DNA of 64,000 bases from Novispirillum itersonii. Its GTDB lineage: Bacteria; Pseudomonadota; Alphaproteobacteria; Rhodospirillales; Rhodospirillaceae. A model generated the notes under the pieces. It ran no database searches. It was not told the origin of the DNA and was given only the letters and a program-made list of their open reading frames with translations. Shown here one piece after another: positions 50,883 through 59,180 of this stretch (positions within the stretch are counted from its first letter, which is position 1; every line of letters begins with the position of its first letter). The stretch spans positions 203,970-267,969 of the forward strand of contig NZ_JACIIX010000002.1 in NCBI RefSeq assembly GCF_014205675.1. The letters run 5' to 3'. The position numbers were made by a program, and so were the translations under genes.

Positions 50883-51569
50883 TTATCCCTGCGCCGGTTC
50901 CGCGCCAAGGGCAGACAGCAGATTGCGGGCCCGCGTCTTGATGCCAGCCGGAGTGTTCTTATCGGCAAACAGGGCGTTCAGCTGGGCTTTGGCGTCGTCG
51001 GTCCGCTTATCCTGTAGGGCCAGCAGGGCCTTGGCCTCGGCGGCCAGATGGCGGAACGGGCTGGCCGGATCCAGCAGCGGGGTCAGGACGGAGTCCAGCG
51101 CCTTCACGTCGGCCCCCGGCAGGTCCATGCCATGCTGCACGGCGAGAATGCGGGCAAGATCGGCAAACACCCGGTCGGTTTTGCTGTCGGCATACAGGGC
51201 CTGATACACGGCGACGGCGTCGGCGGCCTTGCCCTGTTTCAGCAGCAGGGCAGCTTCCTGCAGGCGGGCGAGGTCACGGTGCCCGGTGGAGGCGGTTTTG
51301 GCCAGTGCGGACAGCGCCGGACCGGCATCTTCCCCGGCCTGTACGCGGGTCATCGCCTGTTCGTAGGCGCGGGCTTCGTCCGCCCGGACCGACCGCTGCC
51401 AGGCCTGCCAGCCTTCATGACCGGCGACGACCGCAACAATCAGCACGGCGGCGGCGATCACCCACGATCCATAGGCCTTCCACAGCTTGCTGAACTGTTC
51501 GTGCCGCAGGTCGTCATCAACCTCGCGGAACAGGGCATCTTGTTGGGGGTCGGGAATCCGGTCGGCCAC
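50883..51569 (-). CDS. YfgM-like membrane-anchored TPR protein
   Basis: 228-residue ancillary envelope protein. A short cytoplasmic start (about 35 residues) is followed by one membrane helix (SWVIAAAVLIVAVVAGHEGW) and a periplasmic TPR-like domain. The FSKLWKAYGSW and WQAWQ flanks match the TPR_21/YfgM family. In E. coli YfgM works with the Sec translocon and periplasmic chaperones. The start is GTG at 51569 behind GAGGA; a longer ATG frame from 51698 is not supported. It leads the conserved yfgM-bamB-der order. Confidence 0.88.
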   Translation of the reverse strand: MADRIPDPQQDALFREVDDDLRHEQFSKLWKAYGSWVIAAAVLIVAVVAGHEGWQAWQRSVRADEARAYEQAMTRVQAGEDAGPALSALAKTASTGHRDLARLQEAALLLKQGKAADAVAVYQALYADSKTDRVFADLARILAVQHGMDLPGADVKALDSVLTPLLDPASPFRHLAAEAKALLALQDKRTDDAKAQLNALFADKNTPAGIKTRARNLLSALGAEPAQG

Positions 51570-51890
51570 GGTTTGGGGTCCTCGTCGGTAATGGGGTGTG
51601 GTCGGTATATTAGGGTGTCGTCTCAGAAAACACGGCCTCCGCCATGGTACCGTGGCAGAGACGGAGCCCACCATAGTGCGAGAGGGCGGGAGAGGCAACG
51701 TGAAGTGTATGCCGCCGCTGCCGGAACCGGGATCCCGTTGCCGGTGATTTCAGGGTTCTTTAACCATGCCGTGCGAAGTATGGTAAGATTATGGTCAGCC
51801 TGTAGAGGGTGCCGCTGTGTCTCTATCTGTCAGAGACATGCGGTTCTTAGGGGCAGAAAATGCCACGGAACAGTTCGGAGAGCGGGGACA
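51570..51890. other. Divergent intergenic region
   Basis: 321 bases between the YfgM-like gene and a small lipoprotein gene. I see no gene. A GTCTC/GAGAC inverted repeat at about 51819-51837 and a CCATGGTACCGTGG near-palindrome around 51642-51655 are the only structures. It should hold both promoters. Confidence 0.4.
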
Positions 51891-52313
51891 ATGCGGGACC
51901 GGCCGGAGCATCAGAAGAGAGTGGGGCGCATGCAGGCGGGCACCCCTGCTGACCGTCCGGCAGTGCGGGCGTCCCTGCTGTCTGCGGGGCTGCTGACCGC
52001 TGCGCTGGTTCTGTCCGGCTGTGCGTCGCATATTCCGCCGGGTGTGGCTGCCATTGATCCGGTGACGGTGATCGCCACCGATAAAACGGTGATTGACCAT
52101 GTGGCCGGCTGGACAACCGGGGAAGACTGCTCCAGCGTCCGGGCCGAGAAGGGGGGGCACTGGTGTGTTCAGCCCTATGAGAATGATCCGGTCACCCAGC
52201 CACTGTATTGCTACCGCACCCTCGGCAATGTGTCGTGTTATGCCCAGCCGAGCAATCATCCGGCGGATAAGCTGATCGGATTGCAGGAAGGCGGTCGCCA
52301 GAGAACCTGGTGA
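51891..52313 (+). CDS. Small lipoprotein of unknown function
   Basis: About 140 residues. The lipobox is LVLSGCAS, so the mature protein is a lipoprotein of about 96 residues. It has four further cysteines (GEDCSS, HWCVQP, YCYRT, VSCYAQ), which could form two disulfides. Similar proteins in Rhodospirillales are usually annotated only as hypothetical. The ATG at 51891 is used; the ATG at 51930 would give a tidier signal peptide. A clear terminator follows. It is probably a stand-alone gene. Confidence 0.7.
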   Translation: MRDRPEHQKRVGRMQAGTPADRPAVRASLLSAGLLTAALVLSGCASHIPPGVAAIDPVTVIATDKTVIDHVAGWTTGEDCSSVRAEKGGHWCVQPYENDPVTQPLYCYRTLGNVSCYAQPSNHPADKLIGLQEGGRQRTW

Positions 52314-52350
52314 TCCCGGTCTTTCGGGGGATCCCAGCCCGATCTTTCGC

Positions 52351-52381
52351 AACGGCAGCCGCAGGGGCTGCCGTTTTGTTT
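52351..52381 (+). terminator. Terminator of the small lipoprotein gene
   Basis: AACGGCAGCC pairs with GGCTGCCGTT around a five-base loop and runs into TTGTTTTG. Confidence 0.88.
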
Positions 52382-52481
52382 TGGGGGGCTGAAGGGTCTT
52401 CCTTTCAGAGCCTCTGCTGAAAGAGGTTTCTTTTCGAAGAGCCGGAGCCTGCGGGTGGAGCCCGTGTGACCGGAAAAGGGG

Positions 52482-53048
52482 TCAGGCGTTTTGCGCTGCC
52501 GGGCCGCCCCGGCACAGGAACAGGGCCAGTTCGGCATCCTGATGCCGGGAATGGCTGATCAGCCAGCTGCCAAGGGTCTGACATAGCGGGTCCCCCCGCC
52601 CAAAAGTGCCACGGTGCAGGGATTCCAGCTCCATCTGGATCAGGGTCAGGAAGAAGCGGTGTGTCTGGCGATGTTCGTCGGTCTGCGAGAAGCCGGTGTC
52701 TTCCATCAGCTTCTCTTCATGGGCGAAATGCTCAGCCGCAGCCTCCCGCACATCGGTCAGGGCGGCAATCAGGCGGTCGGGCAGGCAGTCGGGCAGGGTG
52801 TCGGGGCTGTCTCCGTCACCGGAGGGAGGGGGCGACAGACTTTCCGCCGCCTGTTGCAGGCGTTGCAGGGCATGGTCGATCTGCTGATGATGGCCGATGA
52901 AGGTGCGTGACGTGCCCTGTTCCGCCGCTGTCTGCGCCGGGTCCTTTGCCGTTGTGGCGGGGGCTGGCTGATCTTTAGAGGGATGGGCTTTGGTCATGGG
53001 GGAATCCATAAGGATCGTCGGCATCGAAAGCATATGAAAGTTAGCCAT
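52482..53048 (-). CDS. Bacteriohemerythrin-like protein
   Basis: 188-residue cytosolic protein with a four-helix hemerythrin domain (about 48-180). Candidate di-iron ligands are His in IGHHQQID, His and Glu in EHFAHEEKLM, His in TDEHRQTH, and His/Asp in SHSRHQDAE. Such proteins bind O2 or sense oxygen or iron. The N-terminal 45 residues are Pro/Thr/Ala-rich and likely disordered; several in-frame ATGs (53048, 53024, 53009, 52997) make the start uncertain. No chemotaxis or cyclase gene is fused or adjacent. Confidence 0.82.
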   Translation of the reverse strand: MANFHMLSMPTILMDSPMTKAHPSKDQPAPATTAKDPAQTAAEQGTSRTFIGHHQQIDHALQRLQQAAESLSPPPSGDGDSPDTLPDCLPDRLIAALTDVREAAAEHFAHEEKLMEDTGFSQTDEHRQTHRFFLTLIQMELESLHRGTFGRGDPLCQTLGSWLISHSRHQDAELALFLCRGGPAAQNA

Positions 53049-53437
53049 GATCGCCGATCTTCGGTCAAAGCCCGGTCGCGGCGAAATGAATGATTTTTGA
53101 TAAAATGGCTTAAAGCAACGGTTCTACTGTCTAAAAACTATGTCGGAGGAGACATATGCCGCCCGGATGCTTTGAGATGGGGCGGTAAAGCGGGCGATCT
53201 TTTGGAGTGCCTCCAGAGTGCAAGGGGTTGTGGTGGACTCTCCTCAGTCATTCCATTAAAAATTTACGGGTAATATCGGTGTCGGTTTTGCCGGAATGGG
53301 TCCGGGGCGTGCGGAAATTGCGATCCGTCACTGCAGGATCCGCAGGGCTGTCACAGAATGTTGAAGGGGAGCCGTGCGCCAAAGCCGAGGGGGCTTGAAG
53401 GGCGCAGGGCAGACAGACATCAAAGGAGAGTGCTGTC
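53049..53437. other. Intergenic region with a possible short leader ORF
   Basis: 389 bases without a normal gene. A short hairpin ATGTC/GACAT (53140-53155) holds the sequence GGAGGA in its loop. Five bases later an ATG at 53156 opens a ten-codon frame (MPPGCFEMGR) ending at 53188. This could be a leader peptide or chance. The rest precedes the 62-residue membrane peptide gene, whose promoter should lie here. Confidence 0.4.
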
Positions 53438-53626
53438 ATGTCGGTTACCGGAAAAACACTGGGGATTGTTCTGATCGGTCTGGTCGGGCTGCTGGTTTAT
53501 CTCGGCATTTATATCGGCTCGGTCTACGGGCTGGGGATTGCGCATTCCGTGATCTACTTCGGTCTGGCGATGACGGCGATCATGCTGCTGGTGACCACCG
53601 CGCTGGCCAGCGGTAAGGAAGAGTAA
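53438..53626 (+). CDS. Small two-helix membrane protein
   Basis: 62-residue inner-membrane peptide with two hydrophobic helices, GIVLIGLVGLLVYLGIYIG and VIYFGLAMTAIMLLVTTAL, joined by a short loop and ending in a charged GKEE tail. AAAGGAGAG lies eight bases before the ATG, and a strong GC stem follows, so expression is credible despite the small size. No family is recognised. It stands alone between two intergenic regions of nearly 400 bases. Confidence 0.75.
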   Translation: MSVTGKTLGIVLIGLVGLLVYLGIYIGSVYGLGIAHSVIYFGLAMTAIMLLVTTALASGKEE

Positions 53627-53666
53627 GGTTTCCCGGATGGCCCCCCGCACAAGGGGCCAGGATCGC

Positions 53667-53706
53667 GGGGCGCGTACCAAAGGGTGCGCGCCCCATTGTT
53701 TTTGGG
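53667..53706 (+). terminator. Terminator of the small membrane protein gene
   Basis: GGGGCGCG (53667-53674) pairs with CGCGCCCC (53687-53694) and is followed by ATTGTTTTTG. The rest of the gap to 54000 is AT-rich and contains the palindrome GTCTTAAGAC at 53878-53887 in the likely promoter region of the next gene; I see no gene there. Confidence 0.75.
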
Positions 53707-54000
53707 GGGATGGAGGCTGTCCGGGGCGGTATTCGAGTCTTATCCGGGAATGGGGAATTTTTTCATATAAATCCTCTGATGAGAGTGTCTTTCTGCGGCC
53801 ATTCATTTCTTTAAAGATAAATTAATTTATATATATCAGTGCAGTGTTTAATGAGGTGTCACGCGGGGTATGGTATGGTCTTAAGACTTAGTATCATGTA
53901 ATATACCTATTCGCCGGTGCAATGGCTGCTGTTTGCGTTGCACTGATGCGTGTCCTTACCGTAAACTCCAAACCCAACAACACCTTCCATAGCGGGGGAG

Positions 54001-56466
54001 GTGGGCGCAAAGACGCTTGGGGGAAGTTGGGTGAGCGTGTACGGAGACTCCTCCGGGAGGCTGCTGTCAGACCTCCTGTTGAATGTCCTCCCCGATGGAA
54101 TGATGATTCTGTCGGGGACCGTCATTGTTCAGGTCAATTCATCCGGCAGCGCTTTGCTCGGGATGCCGCAGGCTGATCTGATCGGTCAGGATGCCACGGT
54201 CCTCTTCAAAGATTTTCCCGATCTTCCGGTTGCTGAGGAAGACCAGCCCGGGGGATATGCCTCGGCAGCCCGTGTTGCGGTCGGGCCGCAGGCCGGGCAG
54301 ACGGTCTGCCTTTCGCTGCGGGCACTGGATGGGCAGGGCGGTGACGCCGGTTCGCCGACGGGGCAGTGTATCGTGTCCCTGCGGGCGGCTTCTGCCCAGA
54401 CGGAACAGCTGTCGGCCCAGTTGCGGGACTCGGAAGCCCAGTACCGCAGTATTTTTGAAAATGCGCAGGAAGGGATCTATCAGACCACCCCGGATGGCCG
54501 TTATCTGCGGGTCAATCCGGCACTGGCCCGGATTTACGGCTACAGTTCTCCTGACGCCCTGATGGCCGGACTGACGGACATCGCCAGCCAACTTTATGTT
54601 GATGCCGACCGGCGTACCGCTTTCCTCGGCCTGATGGACCGTGACGGAGTCGTCCATGACTTCGAGGCCCGGATCTTCCGGCAGGATGGGACGGTGATCT
54701 GGATCACGGAAAATGCCCGTTGTGTGCGGGATGCCAGCGGGCAGATCCGCTATTATGAGGGCACCGTCGAAGACATTTCGGAACGGCGGCAGCGGGAAGA
54801 GGAAATCCGGCTGCTGGCGCAGGTGTTTGACAGTACGGCGGAAGGAATTGCGGTTCTGGATACCGGGGGCCGGGTCTACGCGGTCAATCCGGCCTTCACC
54901 GCCGTGACCGGGCATGATCCCGCCGACCTCACCGGGCAGGTCCTGCCGCTGGTGGCCGATGGCCTGCATGAGCGCAGCTATCTGACCACCATTCTGGAGC
55001 GGGTGCGCGACTCCGGGACCTATAACGGCGAGATCTTCGCCGCCCGCCGGAACGGCGAGGTTTTTCCCGCCGAACTGTCGGTGGCCCCGGTGCGGCTGCC
55101 CGATGGGACCATCAGCCATTTTGTGCTGCATGTCGCCGATATCACCAGCCGTAAGAGTGATGAGGCCTACGTCCGGTTCCACGCCAACTACGATATGCTC
55201 ACCCGGCTGCCCAACCGCCGTCTGGTGATAGAACGGCTGGAGCAGGCCCTTGAGAAGTGTCTGGCGGAAGGGCGGAAGGGCTGCGTCCTGTTCCTCGATC
55301 TCGACCGCTTCAAGGTGATCAACGATACCTACGGCCATGGTGTCGGGGATGAACTGTTGCGGATGGTCGCCAAGCGTCTGCGCCACTGCACCAAGCCGGA
55401 TGATACCATCGGCCGTCTGGGCGGCGATGAATTCCTGATCCTGATGACGGATGTCGCGCAGGATCAGGACGGCATCGATATGGCCGACAAGGTTCTTTAC
55501 AGCCTGTCGGAGCAGTTCTGCCTGCCGTCGATCGGGATTTCCTACTTCCCCGATCATGGCCGGACGGTCAGCGATATTCTGCGCACCGCCGATATCGCCA
55601 TGTATCAGTCGAAGAAAAACGCGGTCCGCCGCTATACGGTCTACGACCCGTCGCTGTCGCAGTCGACCCCGGAGCTGCTGAGTCTGGAAAATGACCTGCG
55701 ACTGGCCGCCGCCCGTGGCGAACTGGAGCTGTATTACCAGCCGAAGGTCTGCGCCCATTCCATGGATGTGCAGGGGGCGGAGGCGCTGGTGCGCTGGCGG
55801 CACCCGGTAATGGGAATGGTCAATCCGGCGGAATTTATCCCGATTGCCGAGGAAACCGGCCTGATCGTGCCGATCGGGCGCTGGGTCCTGCGCCGGGCCT
55901 GTCTGCAAATGGTCCGCTGGCTGCGCAACGGCATGGATATTCCCAGTGTCTCGGTCAACGTTTCGGTCCGGCAGTTTCAGGATCCGGCCTTTGTGGTCAG
56001 CGTGGCACAGATTCTGGAAGAGACCGGGCTGTCCCCGTCGCGGCTGGATCTGGAAATCACGGAAAGCGTGATGTCCGGCGATGTGACCCGGGCGGTGGCG
56101 ATTCTGCACGAACTGAAGGATCTGGGTGTCACCCTGTCGATGGATGACTTCGGGACCGGCTATTCTTCGCTGAACTATCTGAAGACCTTCCCGATTGACA
56201 CCCTGAAGATCGATCAGACCTTTGTCCGGGATGCCGCCCGCAACCCGAAGGATGCGGCGATTGTCACCACCATTGTCACGCTGGCCCAGAATCTGGGGTT
56301 CAGCGTGGTGGCGGAAGGGGTGGAAACCTCAGACCATGCCGCCCTGCTGCGGGACATGGGCTGTCATACCTTTCAGGGCTACTGGATTGCCAAGCCGCTG
56401 CCAGCCGCCGAGTTCGGCGGGTTCTGGCACGAGCGTCTGGTGCTGAAGGAACCGCAGAAGGTTTAA
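54001..56466 (+). CDS. PAS-PAS-PAS-GGDEF-EAL c-di-GMP signalling protein
   Basis: 821-residue soluble protein. Three PAS-type domains lie at about 15-125, 145-265 (EAQYRSIFENAQEGIYQT) and 270-390 (VFDSTAEGIAVLDTGG). A GGDEF domain with intact motif at 474-478 but a KxxD instead of RxxD inhibition site follows, then an EAL domain (565-810) with EAL at 594-596, DDFGTGYSS, TLKIDQTF and AEGVET. The EAL domain looks active. The GGDEF domain is short by about eight residues around 508, between SEQF and PSIGIS. The start is GTG at 54001; GTG at 54031 is an alternative. Its end overlaps the convergent SDR gene by four bases. Confidence 0.9.
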   Translation: MGAKTLGGSWVSVYGDSSGRLLSDLLLNVLPDGMMILSGTVIVQVNSSGSALLGMPQADLIGQDATVLFKDFPDLPVAEEDQPGGYASAARVAVGPQAGQTVCLSLRALDGQGGDAGSPTGQCIVSLRAASAQTEQLSAQLRDSEAQYRSIFENAQEGIYQTTPDGRYLRVNPALARIYGYSSPDALMAGLTDIASQLYVDADRRTAFLGLMDRDGVVHDFEARIFRQDGTVIWITENARCVRDASGQIRYYEGTVEDISERRQREEEIRLLAQVFDSTAEGIAVLDTGGRVYAVNPAFTAVTGHDPADLTGQVLPLVADGLHERSYLTTILERVRDSGTYNGEIFAARRNGEVFPAELSVAPVRLPDGTISHFVLHVADITSRKSDEAYVRFHANYDMLTRLPNRRLVIERLEQALEKCLAEGRKGCVLFLDLDRFKVINDTYGHGVGDELLRMVAKRLRHCTKPDDTIGRLGGDEFLILMTDVAQDQDGIDMADKVLYSLSEQFCLPSIGISYFPDHGRTVSDILRTADIAMYQSKKNAVRRYTVYDPSLSQSTPELLSLENDLRLAAARGELELYYQPKVCAHSMDVQGAEALVRWRHPVMGMVNPAEFIPIAEETGLIVPIGRWVLRRACLQMVRWLRNGMDIPSVSVNVSVRQFQDPAFVVSVAQILEETGLSPSRLDLEITESVMSGDVTRAVAILHELKDLGVTLSMDDFGTGYSSLNYLKTFPIDTLKIDQTFVRDAARNPKDAAIVTTIVTLAQNLGFSVVAEGVETSDHAALLRDMGCHTFQGYWIAKPLPAAEFGGFWHERLVLKEPQKV

Positions 56467-57215
56467 CCGTCCTTGGCGGGCAGGCGGTTGACCAGACGGT
56501 CACTCAGCCAGCCGGGAAGGGCTGACAGCAGCCAGCCGATCAGCGCCATCTGCCACGGAAAGGCAATCCGCGCCCGGTTTTTCGCCAGCCGCCTGCGGAT
56601 CAGTGCGGCCGCCTTGTCGGCGGGCATCAGGAAGGGCATCGGGAAGGTGTTGCGGTCGGTGATCCGGCTGACCACAAAGCCCGGCAGAATGGTTGTGACC
56701 CCAACTCCGTGCGGGGCGAGGGCACCGCGGAGGGCTTCCCCCCACGCCCGGACCGCCGCCTTACTGGCGCTGTAGGCGGCCGCCCCGGGCAGGCCGCGAT
56801 ACCCGGCAATGGAAGATACCAGCGCCAGCTGCCCGGCCCCCCGGTGTTTCATGCGCTCCAGAATGGGGTCAACGGTGTTGATCACCCCCATGACGTTGAC
56901 CTCAAACACCCGGCGCGGATCAGCGGTGCTGTCGGCAATCCCGGCGTTGGCGATCACCAGATCCAGCGGTTGCAGGTCGTCAGCCGCCCGGAGCAGGACG
57001 GCCATGGCATCGACATCGGTGACATCGACAATCACGCTTTCAACAAGGGCACCCCGCTGGCGGCAGGCATCGGCAATGGCCTTGCAGCGGATCGGGTTCT
57101 GTCCGGTCAGCAGCAGCCGGATGCCCGGTTCGGCATAGGTCAGGGCCAGCGCCTCGCCAATGCCCGACGAGGCGCCGGTAATGCAGATATGGCGGGGGGC
57201 AGGCCGTTTGGGCAT
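56463..57215 (-). CDS. SDR family NAD(P)-dependent oxidoreductase
   Basis: 250-residue short-chain dehydrogenase. The cofactor loop TGASSGIGEALA is at about 13-24, NAG in IANAGIA is near 90, and the catalytic Ser with YSASKAAVRAW is near 135-155. The C-terminal hydrophobic segment IAFPWQMALIGWLLSALPGWL suggests membrane attachment, as in the classical SDRs acting on lipids. The substrate is unknown. It overlaps the end of the convergent GGDEF-EAL gene by four bases and follows the HepT/MntA pair on the same strand. Confidence 0.88.
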   Translation of the reverse strand: MPKRPAPRHICITGASSGIGEALALTYAEPGIRLLLTGQNPIRCKAIADACRQRGALVESVIVDVTDVDAMAVLLRAADDLQPLDLVIANAGIADSTADPRRVFEVNVMGVINTVDPILERMKHRGAGQLALVSSIAGYRGLPGAAAYSASKAAVRAWGEALRGALAPHGVGVTTILPGFVVSRITDRNTFPMPFLMPADKAAALIRRRLAKNRARIAFPWQMALIGWLLSALPGWLSDRLVNRLPAKDG

Positions 57216-57249
57216 CAGGGGCTCCTGTCAGAAGAGGGAAATCGTCCGG

Positions 57250-57615
57250 TCAGCAGGTGGGAGGTGTGGCCCCCGGACCGAGAACGGCCAGCAGCAGGGG
57301 TTGCAGCGGTGGCAGGTCGTTCCGCACCGTGCGGTAGAGCAGGGCAGCATCCACTGAATGGTATTCATGGATCAGAATGTGGCGAATTTCCGCCAGTGCT
57401 GCCCAGGGAATCATCGGATGGGCGGCGGTGATGTCATCCGGCACCTTGTTGGCGGCCTCGCCGATGATTTCCAGATTGCGGGCGACGGCGTCGATGGTCC
57501 GGTGATCGGCGGTGAAGGCGGCCTCATTCATCCCGTCGGTGTAACGCAGGCAGCGGCACAGGGCTTCCAGCATGTCATCAATCCGCACCCGCCAGTCCTT
57601 ATCCTTAAAAGACAT
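57250..57615 (-). CDS. hepT: HepT-like HEPN toxin (DUF86)
   Basis: About 121 residues. A HEPN ribonuclease-type helical domain ends in the R-x4-H-x-Y motif (RHILIHEY near residue 85). In HepT toxins of the type VII HEPN/MNT systems this motif holds the RNase residues and the Tyr that the MntA antitoxin modifies with AMP. Other family segments are VRIDDMLEAL and AVARNLEIIGEAANKVP. The start is placed at MSFKDKDW (57615), overlapping the end of the mntA gene by 11 bases, the usual antitoxin-toxin coupling. A longer start at 57642 is possible. Confidence 0.88.
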   Translation of the reverse strand: MSFKDKDWRVRIDDMLEALCRCLRYTDGMNEAAFTADHRTIDAVARNLEIIGEAANKVPDDITAAHPMIPWAALAEIRHILIHEYHSVDAALLYRTVRNDLPPLQPLLLAVLGPGATPPTC

Positions 57616-57988
57616 GGATGGCCTCCTGAAGGATGCGGTCACGGATCCGGGGTTTGATGTTATCCGGGGTGATCAGATCGACCGGGCGGTCGAGCAGACT
57701 TTCCAGCCAGCCCTTCAGGGTGACGAATTCCAGCATCCCCTCCGGGCGGCCGGGGAGGAACTCGACCAGAAGATCGACGTCACTTTCGCGGCGGCTCTCG
57801 TTATGGGCGACGCTGCCGAACAGCGCCAGACTGCGCACCCCGAAGCGGGACTGAAGCTCCCGCGCGTGGTGGCGCAGCTGGTACAGCACGTCTTCCCGCC
57901 GGGCCGGGCGGTTGCGGCTGATGCGCTGGGCGTAATGCTTGACCTGACCGGCGCGGTCGCGGGGGACCAGAACGGTCAGGGAAACCAT
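57605..57988 (-). CDS. mntA: MntA-like nucleotidyltransferase antitoxin
   Basis: About 127 residues. The minimal nucleotidyltransferase motif GSVAHNESRRESDVDLLVEF-type (GS followed by DxD) is complete near residues 72-90, and KPRIRDRILQEAI closes the domain. MntA antitoxins AMPylate HepT to silence it. Residues 1-40 (SLTVLVPRDRAGQVKHYAQRI) precede the usual domain and look like a ribbon-helix-helix strand and helix, so this copy may also bind its own promoter. The start is taken at the ATG at 57988; the frame is open to 58108, but that part is low in complexity. It is the first gene of the pair. Confidence 0.82.
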   Translation of the reverse strand: MVSLTVLVPRDRAGQVKHYAQRISRNRPARREDVLYQLRHHARELQSRFGVRSLALFGSVAHNESRRESDVDLLVEFLPGRPEGMLEFVTLKGWLESLLDRPVDLITPDNIKPRIRDRILQEAIHVF

Positions 57989-58264
57989 CTCCGGCCGGTC
58001 TCCGGGCCGGTGATCGGGAGAATGGTGGCTGTTGCCGCCACTCCGGTGCCGGGGGGCGGTGCTGTCGCTGTGGCTCTGGCGGCCGGGCTTGGCGGAATGT
58101 CTGGTCATGTCATGAGTTTAGCCGGATTTTCCGGGTCCGGCGCGGCTTTTTTGGCAGGCTGGCCTTTGCGGGCGGCGGGCGGTATAACTCGGTCCGATGG
58201 GGCAGCAGTGTCGCGCCTGCCCTGTCGGCATGACCAGCGTCCGACGGGACAGGAGATCCGACCG

Positions 58265-59164
58265 ATGAAAACCATCGCCAGTATGACCGGTTTTGCCCGG
58301 GCCGGGGGGCAGCGCCCTGACCTTGGCCTGTCGTGGACGTGGGAAGCCCGCAGTGTGAACGGCAAGGGGCTGGATGTCCGCGTCCGCTGGCCGAACGGCT
58401 TTGATGCGCTGGAAGCCCCGGCGAAGGATCTGGTCGGCAAACGGCTGACCCGGGGCAGCGTGACCCTCAGCCTGCAAACCCGCACCGATGCCGGGGCCGG
58501 GGTCCCGCAGGTGCGGATCAATCAGGCCCTTCTGGCGCAACTGATGGATCTGGCGCGCGATCTGCCGCTGCATGTGCAGCCGCCGACCTTTGACGGTCTG
58601 TTGCAGGTCCGGGGCGTTCTGGAAACGCTGGAGTCGGCGGAGCCGGATGAGGAAACCCGCAAGGGGCTGGAAGCAGAAATGCTGACCAGTCTGGGGGAGG
58701 CGCTGACCGCGCTGGAGGCTGCCCGCCGCGATGAAGGCGGACGGCTGAACACCATCCTGCGCGCCCATCTGGCCACTATTGCTGATCTGATCGGCAAGGC
58801 GGCGCAGACCGCATCCGCCCGTCCGGAGGCGGTGCAGGACCGGCTGCGGGCGGCGCTGAACCAGTTGCTGGACGCAAAGGTGCCGGTCAGTGAAGACCGG
58901 CTGGCGCAGGAACTGGCCCTGATCGCCACCCGGCAGGATGTCCGGGAGGAACTGGACCGCCTGACCGCCCATGTCGCGCAGGCGACGGAGCTGCTGGACA
59001 GTGCCGGTCCGGTCGGGCGGCGCCTTGATTTCCTGTGTCAGGAATTTAACCGCGAGGCCAATACCCTGTGTTCGAAAGCGCAGGATACGGCGCTGACCCG
59101 GATCGGACTGGATCTGAAGACGGTGATCGATCAGTTGCGGGAACAGGTTCAGAATGTCGAGTGA
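58265..59164 (+). CDS. yicC: YicC/YloC family endoribonuclease
   Basis: 299-residue protein. The N-terminus SMTGFARA and WEARSVNGKGLDVRVRWP are signatures of the YicC family, as is the C-terminal domain with GRRLDFLCQEFNREANTLCSKA. Family members cut RNA and help degrade small RNAs in E. coli. AGGAG precedes the ATG at 58265. gmk follows after 16 bases, the usual alphaproteobacterial yicC-gmk operon. The HepT/MntA pair lies on the other strand just upstream. Confidence 0.94.
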   Translation: MKTIASMTGFARAGGQRPDLGLSWTWEARSVNGKGLDVRVRWPNGFDALEAPAKDLVGKRLTRGSVTLSLQTRTDAGAGVPQVRINQALLAQLMDLARDLPLHVQPPTFDGLLQVRGVLETLESAEPDEETRKGLEAEMLTSLGEALTALEAARRDEGGRLNTILRAHLATIADLIGKAAQTASARPEAVQDRLRAALNQLLDAKVPVSEDRLAQELALIATRQDVREELDRLTAHVAQATELLDSAGPVGRRLDFLCQEFNREANTLCSKAQDTALTRIGLDLKTVIDQLREQVQNVE

Positions 59165-59180
59165 TCGGGGGGAGAGCGTG

